A stretch of DNA of 6,178 nucleotides from Deltaproteobacteria bacterium (GTDB lineage Bacteria > Desulfobacterota > DSM-4660 > Desulfatiglandales > HGW-15), in assembly GCA_016926135.1 (NCBI GenBank), contig JAFGPH010000106.1, positions 1 to 6,178 on the forward strand. The letters run 5' to 3'. Under the pieces are notes generated by a model. The model did no database searches. It saw only the letters and a program-made list of their open reading frames with translations, and was not told the DNA's origin. This document shows, one piece after another, positions 1-5,722 of the stretch (the stretch's first letter is position 1; the number at the start of each line of letters is the position of its first letter). The translations under genes and the position numbers were made by a program.

Positions 1-2
1 TT

Positions 3-17
3 GAACAATATCATTGA
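3..17 (+). CDS. higB: C-terminal tail of a probable HigB toxin (partial, cut by window start)
   Basis: The first bases read, in the frame starting at base 3, Glu-Gln-Tyr-His-stop, with TGA at 15-17. HigB-type RelE-fold mRNA interferases commonly end in an acidic residue followed by x-Tyr-His, as in the ...EDYH end of the classical HigB. The HigA-type antitoxin starts only a few bases downstream, which is the normal toxin-first order of higBA operons. The stop codon overlaps the GAGGG ribosome binding site of the antitoxin, so the genes would be translationally close. Only four codons are visible, so the call depends mainly on context. Another frame also stops at 25-27 (ATGA overlap), but its tail (LNNIIEGK) does not resemble HigB. 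Confidence 0.45.
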   Translation, partial: EQYH

Positions 18-23
18 GGGAAA

Positions 24-356
24 ATGATGGGAGAGTATTTTGTCAAACGACCTTTGAAACGTCCGCCGGTTCATCCGGGTGAGCTTTTGCGCGAAGATGT
101 GCTTCCGGCCATGGGACTGTCTGTCAGCGAAGCTGCACGCCGACTGGGTATTTCCCGTCAGCAGTTGCACCGTGTCCTTGCATGCTCACACCCAATCACT
201 ACGGACATGGCCCTCCGGATCGGCAAGTTTGTCGGCAACGGGCCAGGTCTGTGGTTGCGCATGCAACAAACCTACGATTTGTGGCATGCCGAGCGGCGTA
301 TGGAAGACGAACTATCCAGGATTGAACCTGTTTCTTCTGTTGGCTCCAGCGTGTGA
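24..356 (+). CDS. higA: HigA family antitoxin, XRE-type helix-turn-helix
   Basis: Antitoxin and autorepressor of a HigBA module. It would bind and neutralise the HigB ribosome-dependent RNase and repress the shared promoter, which lies outside the window. The 110-aa protein shows the family signature: a conserved HPGE-LLRE-VLPAMGLS lead at about residues 17-33, an HTH (SVSEAARRLGISRQQLHRVL) at about 33-52, then DMALRIGKFVG and the closing PGLWLRMQQTYDLWHAE segment at about 74-90. Length is typical of the family. Two tandem ATGs (24 and 27) are possible starts. The GAGGG Shine-Dalgarno at 16-20 lies only 3 nt before the first and 6 nt before the second, so the start at 27 (109 aa) may be the one used. 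The last 20 or so residues are weakly conserved. It is probably the last gene of its operon. Confidence 0.9.
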   Translation: MMGEYFVKRPLKRPPVHPGELLREDVLPAMGLSVSEAARRLGISRQQLHRVLACSHPITTDMALRIGKFVGNGPGLWLRMQQTYDLWHAERRMEDELSRIEPVSSVGSSV

Positions 357-472
357 TCAGACAGGCTGAGTTCTCCCTGAAGGTCGAGAAGAAGGCCATC
401 ATATTGAATAAGTTATGGAAAGTCCTGGTCGAACATGGCATGCCGTGTTCAGAGCCGGGAAGGGATCTTCTA
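357..472. other. Intergenic stretch between higA and the tRNA promoter
   Basis: No convincing gene or terminator is visible here. An open frame runs from GTG 353 to TGA 515-517 (54 aa, containing ILNKLWKVLVEHGMP). It has no ribosome binding site I can point to, overlaps the tRNA promoter, and resembles no family I recognise. It could be a remnant of a gene that once followed higA, or chance. Confidence 0.4.
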
Positions 473-501
473 TTGACAGGAAATGAGGGAGCGGGGATAA
501 T
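473..501 (+). promoter_or_regulatory. Sigma-70-type promoter of the tRNA-Leu gene
   Basis: A perfect -35 box TTGACA (473-478) is followed after 17 bp by GATAAT (496-501), five of six matches to the -10 consensus. Predicted transcription start is near 508, leaving a 5' leader of about 20 nt before the mature tRNA at 528, as expected for a stable-RNA gene. GGCACGG lies between the -10 and the start. This is the best sigma-70 promoter in the window. Confidence 0.75.
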
Positions 502-527
502 GGGCACGGTTGGTTGACCTATAAGAT

Positions 528-615
528 GCCGGAGTGGTGAAACTGGTAGACGCGCTGGACTCAAAATCCAGTGGTACTTAGTACCGTGTCGGTTCAAGTC
601 CGACCTCCGGCACCA
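528..615 (+). tRNA. tRNA-Leu, anticodon CAA
   Basis: Class II tRNA reading UUG codons. The acceptor stem is GCCGGAG (528-534) paired to CTCCGGC (605-611), followed by discriminator A (612), usual for leucine, and an encoded CCA (613-615). The anticodon arm is CTGGA / TCCAG (555-559, 567-571) with loop CTCAAAA, giving anticodon CAA at 562-564. The long variable arm is GGTAC / GTACC (573-577, 581-585) with a TTA loop. The T-arm is GTCGG-TTCAAGT-CCGAC (588-604). All stems pair perfectly, so the gene should be functional. It stands alone with its own promoter and terminator. Confidence 0.97.
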
Positions 616-631
616 CTGATATCGTAGAATT

Positions 632-664
632 AGGGGATCATCTGAGCGATCCCCTTTTTCTTTT
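632..664 (+). terminator. Intrinsic terminator after tRNA-Leu
   Basis: GGGGATC (633-639) pairs with GATCCCC (648-654) around an 8-nt loop, extended by A632-T655, and is followed at once by the T-rich tract TTTTTCTTTT (655-664). It lies 17 nt after the tRNA CCA end and closes that transcription unit before the kinase promoter. Confidence 0.88.
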
Positions 665-678
665 ATTCCGGTCTGTTT

Positions 679-707
679 TTGAAAGATTAGCGCTTGTGGT
701 GTAAAAT
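679..707 (+). promoter_or_regulatory. Probable sigma-70-type promoter of the kinase-regulator operon
   Basis: TTGAAA (679-684) and TAAAAT (702-707) are each one mismatch from consensus and lie 17 bp apart, just downstream of the tRNA terminator. The predicted start is near 714, about 190 nt before the kinase ATG. I see no GG-N10-GC sigma-54 element here, so the operon appears to be under housekeeping transcription. Confidence 0.55.
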
Positions 708-906
708 GAATTCTCAGGATACTTCCCCTACAGATCTGATCCCAGAACAGGAAAGAGTGAAGCTTCCCATTGCGGGTGCATACGGTCTTCCATCATGCGT
801 GTCTCTGTGCGCACAGTAGAAATATCGGGGCGCAGTTTTCGCCTCTCAAGGGCCACTCCTGCCCAGTGGACAAGGGCAATTTCGATCGGCAGAGGAGATC
901 CATATC
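708..906 (+). other. Leader region of the kinase operon
   Basis: A stretch of about 200 nt without a supported gene. It holds a small hairpin, CCACT/AGTGG (853-857, 865-869, 7-nt loop), with no following T-run, and the kinase Shine-Dalgarno AGAGGAG (891-897). An open frame of 37 codons (706-819) starts inside the proposed -10 box and has no ribosome binding site. No riboswitch architecture is recognisable. Confidence 0.4.
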
Positions 907-3240
907 ATGGCCAGGCGTCTTACGTACGATGAGCTTGAGGATCGGGTAAGAACTCTCGAAAAGGAGAACGAGGATCTAAGGGAAAGCGAGGAGAAGTTTC
1001 GCGCTATTTTTGAAAACAGCATGGATGCCATTTTTTTTGCAGCACCGGACGGCCGAATATTTTCTGCAAACCCTGCCGCTTGCGCGATGACCGGGTACAC
1101 GGAGACGGAGATGGTTGAACAGGGAAGAGAAGCCATCGTTGATCCCAAGGACCCGATATTGCGGCGTGTCCTGGATGAGCGGAGGAAGACAGGCCGTTTT
1201 CGGGGGGAAGTGTTTCATCTTCGAAACGATGGCACGAAGTTCCCGTGCGAAGTCACTTCGGTTGTGTTTAGTGATAAAAGCGGTGAGCCAAGGTCCGTCA
1301 ACATCGCTCGGGGCATCACGGAGCGCAAGCGGGCGGAGCAGACCCTGCTGGAGAATGAAGCGAAATACAGGACCCTTTTTGAGATGGAGTCCGACGCCCT
1401 GATTGTGGCGGACGATGAGTCTCTCCGAATCATGGATGCCAATGAGGCGGCGGCGATAATGTACCAATGGAGCAAGGAGGAATTGCGGGCGAGAAGGGTT
1501 CTGGATCTTTCGGCGGAACCTGAGAAGAGCCTTCAGGGTATCAAAAACCGGGTTTCCCGGGTCGCCTTGCGCTGGCACCTCAAGAAGGATGGGACCCGGT
1601 TTCCTGTGGAGATCACTCGAAGACCCTTCGAGTGGCAGGGAAGAAAGGTCCATGTCGCGGCGGTGAGGGATATTTCGGATCGCCTGGAGGCGGAGAAAGA
1701 TCTGCGGGAAACCCGGGATTTGCTGTTTTCCATCCTGGACAACGCCCCTGTGCTGATCTACGTGAACGGGACCGACCACCGCTACCGTCTTGTCAACAAA
1801 GCCTGGGAGAAATTCGTCGGGAAGACCGCGGCCCAGGTCAGGGGTTGCACACCCCGGGAAATCTTTTCGGCCGGGACTGCCGAGAGATTTGAACAGAGCA
1901 ATCGCAGGGTCATGGAAACGGGCTCCACCCTGGTCTATGAGGAGTCGGTTTTGCGTCGAGACAGGAGGTCTTCCTTTCATGCCACCAAGTTTCCCTTGAT
2001 GGGGCAGGAGGGGCGAATTGAGGCCGTGGGAGGAATATCCATCGATATCTCCTCTCTGAAAAACGCTGAAGAGGAGTTGCTTGCAGCTCAGAAACAGCTC
2101 TTCCAAGCGCAGAAAATGGAGACCCTGGGGACCCTGGTGGCAGGGGTGGCCCACGAGATCAACAACCCCATCAATCTGATCATGTTCAATGTCTCACTTC
2201 TTCAGAGAATATGGCGTGACGTGGAACCCATTCTGGAGAGGGAGTCGCTGGTGCATCCGGACAAAAAATATGGAGGGTTGCCCCATGAGTTCCTGAAAAA
2301 AGACCTGGTGTGGCTTCTCCGGGACATGGAGATGGCCGCAAACCGTGTAGCCTCGGTCACCCGTGGACTGAAGGAGTATTCCGCGAAAACCGATGTGATG
2401 GAGAAAAAACCTCTGCTTCTCAATGAGGCCGTGCGGAACAGCCTGCGACTTGCGCAGGCGACCCTCCGGAAGTACGGGATGCGGGTGCAACTTCACATCG
2501 ATGAGGCCCTTCCTCCCATGATGGGGAATTTGCAGGCCGTAGAACAGGTGGTGATGAATCTCCTCACCAATGCCATGCAGGCCATCGAGCATGAACGGGG
2601 AGAGATCCAGGTTTACACCGGATTCGACAATGCGAAGGGCCTGGTTTTTGTGGCGGTCAGTGACAACGGGAAGGGAATCGACCCCCTGATCTCCGGCCGA
2701 ATCTTCGACCCTTTCTTCACGGACAGGCAGGCCGAAGGCGGAACAGGTCTGGGCCTTGCGGTGAGTTACAGCCTGGTCAAGGCGCACGGGGGTGAGATTA
2801 CCTTCGAAAGCGAAGTGGGAAAGGGAACCGCATTTCGGGTAAGCTTCCCCATTGATGGCAGGAAGCAGCCCATCAGGATCATGGCTGTCGATGACGAGGC
2901 TTCTTTCCTGGAGTTGATCGAGTCGGCCTTAATAAAGGTACCGGGGTGCGAGGTGGAGACCGCATCAAACGGCACCGAGGCCCTGCTCCGGCTGGGAAGT
3001 TCTCCCCCGGACCTCCTGATTCTGGATCTCCTGATGCCGGGCATGGATGGGCTGGAGGTGATGCGGGCCTTGAGGAGCCGGCCCGAGTTTTCTGGGCTCC
3101 GCGTGGTAATTGTTACAGGACTTTCCGATGATCCCCGGTTGAAGGAAATCCGGTCCCTGGGCGTCTCCGAGGTCTTTGCGAAACCGCTGAGGATCGTCGA
3201 TTTCATCGAGAAGGTGAAGCAGATCTTGGAGGAGGCGTAA
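907..3240 (+). CDS. Soluble hybrid sensor histidine kinase (3 PAS, HisKA, HATPase_c, receiver)
   Basis: Autophosphorylates on histidine in response to a signal and passes the phosphate to aspartate. Order in 777 aa: N-terminal coiled coil (about 5-30); PAS1 (about 28-143); PAS2 (about 152-262); PAS3 (about 270-386); a linking helix; HisKA with H-box VAHEINNP and phospho-accepting His416; HATPase_c with N-box (Asn551, Asn555), G1 box DNGKG (586-590), F-box FDPFF (600-604) and G2 box GGTGLGL (611-617); then a receiver (about 656-775) with acidic pair Asp662/Asp663, phospho-acceptor Asp707, Thr737 and Lys759. All catalytic residues are present. No transmembrane segment or signal peptide is seen, so the ligand is probably cytoplasmic. 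The HisKA region carries an extra segment of about 40 residues (435-475). AGAGGAG (891-897) supports the ATG at 907. No HPt domain is visible. Its natural partner is the NtrC-type regulator 44 bp downstream. The signal cannot be deduced. Confidence 0.95.
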   Translation: MARRLTYDELEDRVRTLEKENEDLRESEEKFRAIFENSMDAIFFAAPDGRIFSANPAACAMTGYTETEMVEQGREAIVDPKDPILRRVLDERRKTGRFRGEVFHLRNDGTKFPCEVTSVVFSDKSGEPRSVNIARGITERKRAEQTLLENEAKYRTLFEMESDALIVADDESLRIMDANEAAAIMYQWSKEELRARRVLDLSAEPEKSLQGIKNRVSRVALRWHLKKDGTRFPVEITRRPFEWQGRKVHVAAVRDISDRLEAEKDLRETRDLLFSILDNAPVLIYVNGTDHRYRLVNKAWEKFVGKTAAQVRGCTPREIFSAGTAERFEQSNRRVMETGSTLVYEESVLRRDRRSSFHATKFPLMGQEGRIEAVGGISIDISSLKNAEEELLAAQKQLFQAQKMETLGTLVAGVAHEINNPINLIMFNVSLLQRIWRDVEPILERESLVHPDKKYGGLPHEFLKKDLVWLLRDMEMAANRVASVTRGLKEYSAKTDVMEKKPLLLNEAVRNSLRLAQATLRKYGMRVQLHIDEALPPMMGNLQAVEQVVMNLLTNAMQAIEHERGEIQVYTGFDNAKGLVFVAVSDNGKGIDPLISGRIFDPFFTDRQAEGGTGLGLAVSYSLVKAHGGEITFESEVGKGTAFRVSFPIDGRKQPIRIMAVDDEASFLELIESALIKVPGCEVETASNGTEALLRLGSSPPDLLILDLLMPGMDGLEVMRALRSRPEFSGLRVVIVTGLSDDPRLKEIRSLGVSEVFAKPLRIVDFIEKVKQILEEA

Positions 3241-3282
3241 GGAAAAGGCTGAGGCGAAGGCTAAGGCGAAGGCTAAGGAAAA
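3231..3282 (+). repeat. Hexamer repeat tract at the kinase stop codon
   Basis: A purine-rich run of imperfect 6-nt units (GAGGCG, AAGGCT, AAGGCG, AAGGCT, AAGGAA) begins inside the last codons of the kinase and fills the whole gap to the regulator gene. Its first 20 bases (3231-3250) are identical to 4646-4665 at the end of the next gene. The tract encodes the terminal Glu-Ala and the TAA of the kinase. Its last unit, AAGGA (3275-3279), serves as the Shine-Dalgarno of the regulator. Confidence 0.8.
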
Positions 3283-3284
3283 CT

Positions 3285-4655
3285 ATGGAATCCATCCCTG
3301 AAAAAACCGACATCCTGGTTGTGGACGACGACGAGGGCCTCCTGGCAAGCGTCCGGGCGACCCTGATGAGCGCAGGCATGCCCGAACCGGGGCTTCTCTC
3401 CGTGAGCGGGCGGGTGATGGGTGTGCTCAGGACCAAGGACGTCCGTCTGGTTCTCCTGGATCTCATCATGCCCGAGAAAAACGGAATGGAAGTGCTGCAG
3501 GTGATGAAGGAAACCTTCCCTTCCGTGGAGTGCATCGTCATCACGGCCGTTGACGATGTCTCCAGCGCGGTCAGGGCCATGCGATTCGGGGCCTTCGACT
3601 ACCTGGTGAAGCCTGTCCAGGCCGAAAAGCTGCTGATTGCCGTCAGCAATGCCCTCGAGCGGTATCATTTGAGGCAGGGTGTTTCCCTGATGGGGGAAGA
3701 ACATGCCTTTTCCGAGCTGAGACATCCGGAAGCCTTTAGAGACATGGTTGCGGTGGATCCAGCCATGGCCCCGGTCTTCCGCCAGGCAGAACTCGTTGCT
3801 ACCACGGACTACAACCTGCTCATCACGGGCGAGACCGGGACCGGGAAGGAAATGCTGGCCCGGATTATCCACTCCCTCAGCCTACGATCGAAAGGCCCTT
3901 TCGTGGCCGTCAACATGGCCTCCATGAGCAATTCTCTTTTCGAGGACGCCCTGTTCGGCCATACGAAAGGCGCCTTCACGGGGGCCACGAGAAGCAGTAG
4001 AGGGTTTTTTGAGGCCGCCCAGGGGGGGACCATTTTCTTGGATGAGATCACCGAATTGGAACCGTATCTGCAAGGCAAGCTCCTTCGCCTGATCGAGGAA
4101 AAGGAGCTGTACCTCATCGGAAGCACCGAGGTCAGGCCCGTCAACCTGCGGATCATAGCCGCGAGCAACAGGAACATCTCGCGGGAAATCAAAGAGGGAC
4201 GATTTCGTGATGACCTCTTTTACCGGCTGGGCACGTTCCATATCCTGATTCCCCCGCTGCGGAAGAGGAAGAACGATGTTCTTCCCCTGGCCGCGCATTT
4301 CCTGAAGATCCATGCACTCAAAAACGAAAAAGTGATTTCGTCCCTCTCGCCTGAGGCGTGTGAGCGGCTCCGGGCCTATGCTTTTCCAGGAAACGTCCGA
4401 GAACTCGAAAACATCATAGCCGGCGCCGTGGTCCTCGAAAGGGAAAAGGTGCTGAGCGTCTCCTCCCTGAAGGGGGGCCCGTTTCCTGACGAGCGACCCC
4501 CCAGGGGCGCAATGCCCCTTTCCTCTCTCCACGAGGCGGAGAAGGCGTATATCATGAAGGTATTGGAGGCCACCGGCGGCAACCGGACCCAGGCAGCCAG
4601 GATCCTTGGCATAGGGCTCAGGACCCTGCAGAGGAAGTTGAAGGGGGAGGCGTAA
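3285..4655 (+). CDS. NtrC-family sigma-54-dependent response regulator (receiver, AAA+, Fis-type HTH)
   Basis: Bacterial enhancer-binding protein that would use ATP hydrolysis to open sigma-54 RNA polymerase promoters once phosphorylated. Order in 456 aa: receiver (about 8-125) with Asp14/Asp15, acceptor Asp59, Thr87 and Lys109-Pro110; linker; AAA+ domain (about 155-380) with Walker A GETGTGKE (182-189), the sigma-54 contact loop GAFTGA (229-234), Walker B TIFLDE (249-254), arginine-finger region FRDDLFYRL (307-315) and sensor II FPGNVREL (367-374); then a Fis-type HTH (about 418-453), NRTQAARILGIGLRTLQRKLK. Every motif needed for activity is intact. AAGGA at 3275-3279 sets the ATG at 3285. 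The protein ends abruptly at Lys-Gly-Glu-Ala, where a hexamer repeat begins. It is presumed cognate to the upstream hybrid kinase. The dyads at 5510-5615 are candidate binding sites. Confidence 0.95.
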   Translation: MESIPEKTDILVVDDDEGLLASVRATLMSAGMPEPGLLSVSGRVMGVLRTKDVRLVLLDLIMPEKNGMEVLQVMKETFPSVECIVITAVDDVSSAVRAMRFGAFDYLVKPVQAEKLLIAVSNALERYHLRQGVSLMGEEHAFSELRHPEAFRDMVAVDPAMAPVFRQAELVATTDYNLLITGETGTGKEMLARIIHSLSLRSKGPFVAVNMASMSNSLFEDALFGHTKGAFTGATRSSRGFFEAAQGGTIFLDEITELEPYLQGKLLRLIEEKELYLIGSTEVRPVNLRIIAASNRNISREIKEGRFRDDLFYRLGTFHILIPPLRKRKNDVLPLAAHFLKIHALKNEKVISSLSPEACERLRAYAFPGNVRELENIIAGAVVLEREKVLSVSSLKGGPFPDERPPRGAMPLSSLHEAEKAYIMKVLEATGGNRTQAARILGIGLRTLQRKLKGEA

Positions 4656-4730
4656 GGAAAAGGCTAAGGCTGAGGCGAAGGCGAAGGAAGAGGGGGAGGC
4701 TAAGGCTGAGGCGAAGGAAGAGGAGGAGGC
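4646..4730 (+). repeat. Longer hexamer repeat tract at the regulator stop codon
   Basis: Same family as the tract at 3231, but about 85 bp long. It starts with the identical 20-mer GGAGGCGTAAGGAAAAGGCT (4646-4665), which contains the regulator's TAA. It then has two near-copies of a longer block (4662-4700 and 4698-4730) that differ mainly by one 6-nt unit and so suggest slippage or unequal copying. One strand is almost pure purine. With units of six, reading frames are kept; one frame would give Glu-Ala-Lys-Ala, another repeated stops. Confidence 0.8.
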
Positions 4731-4868
4731 ACTGGATAACAGGCACCAGTAGAACGTTCACAGAGTACCTATAGCAACAAGTGTCATTCAGTCTTCCTCT
4801 TTCCTTCTTTTCTCGGCAGTGGTATTCTCTCCATGTGTCAGTGTAGTGTGATCCGGAGGTAAGAAGAG
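4731..4868 (+). other. Upstream region of the second toxin-antitoxin pair
   Basis: No gene is seen. It contains a weak hairpin ACTGG/CCAGT (4731-4735, 4746-4750) without a T-run, a pyrimidine-rich run (about 4790-4814) and the strong Shine-Dalgarno GGAGGT (4855-4860). I cannot place a convincing -35/-10 pair, and no clear terminator separates it from the regulator operon. Confidence 0.35.
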
Positions 4869-5099
4869 ATGAGCAGACTAACCGATGTGACCGATCAGGC
4901 GCTGGCCCTACCCGTCGAAGAGCGAGTTATTCTTGCGCAACGTGTGTGGGACAGCGTAGGGCACTTCGCAAACCTTGAAGTGGAAAAGGCGTGGATGCAA
5001 GAGGTGGATCGGAGATGGCGCGAGATCGAGGAGGGAAAAGTGAAGTGCCTGCCGGCCGAGCAAGTGATGAACCAGGCCCGCGAGAGACTGCGGGGCTGA
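4869..5099 (+). CDS. Antitoxin of the Unstab_antitox / TIGR02574 addiction-module family
   Basis: A 76-aa acidic helical protein expected to bind and neutralise the RelE/ParE-type toxin encoded directly after it and to take part in autoregulation. The family hallmark is the N-terminal LALPVEERVILAQRVWDSV segment (about residues 12-30), followed by a charged helix with WMQEVDRRWREIEEGKVKCLP (42-62), where members typically show a D-R-R-x-x-E-x-E-x-G pattern, and a C-terminal helix. Length fits the family (about 70-80 aa). GGAGGT at 4855-4860, 8 nt before the ATG, fixes the start. It overlaps the downstream gene, as is normal for such pairs. There is no recognisable DNA-binding domain. Confidence 0.88.
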   Translation: MSRLTDVTDQALALPVEERVILAQRVWDSVGHFANLEVEKAWMQEVDRRWREIEEGKVKCLPAEQVMNQARERLRG

Positions 5100-5398
5100 A
5101 ACTCGACTACCACCCGGAGGCATCTGAAGAGCTGATCGAAGCGGCCCGTTTCTACGAGGGTAAGGGAACGGGTCTGGGGGAGAAATTCCTTGATGCAGTA
5201 CAGGCTTCCCTTGCTATGCTGCAGCGCAATCCAACGCTCGGATGGGCAGACGAGTCGGGTCGACGGCGATGGCTTGTCCGCCGATTCCCCTATTTGATTG
5301 TTTCCAGACTTGCCGATGCTAATCTGTACATTCTTGCAGTAGCCCACACCAGCCGGATGCCACGGTACTGGACATCGAGAGACTCCAAGGGCGATTGA
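5045..5398 (+). CDS. RelE/ParE superfamily toxin
   Basis: Predicted small ribonuclease-fold toxin of the RelE/ParE superfamily, partner of the preceding antitoxin. Its target (mRNA or gyrase) cannot be told from sequence. The recognisable domain begins at KLDYHPEASEEL (base 5099 on) and includes AARFYEGKGTGLGEKFLDAV, LQRNPTLGW, the RRFPYLIVSR strand pair and the closing VAHTSRMPRYW, all typical of toxins paired with TIGR02574 antitoxins. The start is uncertain. The family-expected start falls on CTG at 5096, overlapping the antitoxin stop as CTGA. The nearest standard start with a good Shine-Dalgarno (GAGGAGGG, 5028-5035) is GTG 5045, giving 117 aa with 17 extra N-terminal residues. ATGs at 5015 and 4991 are less likely. 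The C-terminal end, DSKGD, is intact. If CTG is not used, the toxin carries an atypical leader and may be weakened. Confidence 0.85.
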   Translation: MPAGRASDEPGPRETAGLKLDYHPEASEELIEAARFYEGKGTGLGEKFLDAVQASLAMLQRNPTLGWADESGRRRWLVRRFPYLIVSRLADANLYILAVAHTSRMPRYWTSRDSKGD

Positions 5399-5522
5399 GG
5401 TTATAACTACAGAAGTCACCGGGGGCAACCGGACCCGGGCAGTCAGGATACTTGGCATTGGGATCAGGGCACTGCAAAGGAAGCTCAGGCCGTCCTGGGA
5501 ATACGGAGGTGCGTCATTATGA
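5397..5522 (+). pseudogene. Remnant of an NtrC-family regulator (Fis-type HTH tail only)
   Basis: From about 5412 to 5489 the frame encodes EVTGGNRTRAVRILGIGIRA and then LQRKLR, matching the C-terminal DNA-binding helix of the regulator at 3285 in 20 of 26 residues, with 64 of 78 bases identical by my hand alignment (4566-4643 against 5412-5489). It then continues PSWEYGGASL and stops at TGA 5520-5522. There is no start codon, receiver or AAA+ domain: the toxin gene ends just where the homology begins. It must be the surviving 3' end of a paralogous regulator, or a partial duplication. The divergence, almost all of it conservative, and the different tail argue for an old paralogue rather than a recent copy. 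It is unlikely to be translated on its own. Confidence 0.82.
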
Positions 5523-5526
5523 CATG
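5510..5526 (+). promoter_or_regulatory. Dyad site 1, candidate enhancer (UAS) for an NtrC-type activator
   Basis: TGCGTCATTATGACATG. The 11-bp core GTCATTATGAC is a perfect palindrome. The 17-bp size with half-sites about a turn apart matches binding sites of Fis-type HTH dimers. It overlaps the last codons of the HTH remnant. It shares TGCGTCATTATG with site 3. Confidence 0.6.
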
Positions 5527-5529
5527 CCC

Positions 5530-5546
5530 TACGTCATTTTGGCGTA
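5530..5546 (+). promoter_or_regulatory. Dyad site 2, candidate enhancer (UAS)
   Basis: TACGTCATTTTGGCGTA. Six of seven arm positions pair (TACGTCA against TGGCGTA). It lies exactly 20 bp from site 1, about two helical turns, so both dimers would sit on the same DNA face, which favours cooperative binding. Confidence 0.6.
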
Positions 5547-5598
5547 TCTGTCCAATATTATGAAATAAATATAAAATCTGTCCGACGGGGCGGCCATG

Positions 5599-5615
5599 TG
5601 CGTCATTATGGCAGT
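5599..5615 (+). promoter_or_regulatory. Dyad site 3, candidate enhancer (UAS)
   Basis: TGCGTCATTATGGCAGT. The left half is identical to site 1; the right half is weaker. It lies 69 bp from site 2 across an AT-rich spacer (about 5551-5577) and about 117 bp upstream of the -24 element, a normal distance for sigma-54 enhancers. Confidence 0.55.
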
Positions 5616-5722
5616 CTCCCCCAATTTACATCCCCTTCGAGAACCTGCCGTTCAATTCCCCATTTACTAATATCCCACTGAAATCATTTCCGAATAGTAA
5701 GGATCAACCCGCCTCGGTAGCC

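Noticed and set aside
353..517. 54-codon frame after higA starting with GTG
   Set aside because: No Shine-Dalgarno, no family resemblance, and the tRNA promoter runs through its end. It is noted in the intergenic entry only.
199..597. 132-codon reverse-strand frame crossing higA and the tRNA
   Set aside because: It runs antisense through a complete HigA gene and most of a structurally perfect tRNA.
706..819. 37-codon frame in the kinase leader
   Set aside because: Its ATG overlaps the proposed -10 box, it has no ribosome binding site, and the peptide is not recognisable. A leader peptide would need a start after about 714.
976..2154. Long antisense open frame (392 aa) opposite the kinase gene
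   Set aside because: It lies wholly within an intact, motif-complete kinase gene, shows no recognisable domain, and reads as low-complexity Pro/His/Arg text typical of GC-rich antisense shadows. The same holds for the antisense frames at 2194-2787, 3273-3872 and 3882-4532.
3231..3282. CRISPR-like array from the repeated units
   Set aside because: Units are 6 nt, contiguous and imperfect, with no spacers. This is a simple-sequence repeat.
4731..4750. Terminator after the regulator gene
   Set aside because: A five-pair stem with a 10-nt loop and no T-run. It is too weak to call.
5551..5580. IHF binding site in the AT-rich spacer between dyads 2 and 3
   Set aside because: The spacer is AT-rich and may bend, but I could not find a good match to WATCAR-N4-TTR there or between the dyads and the -24 element.
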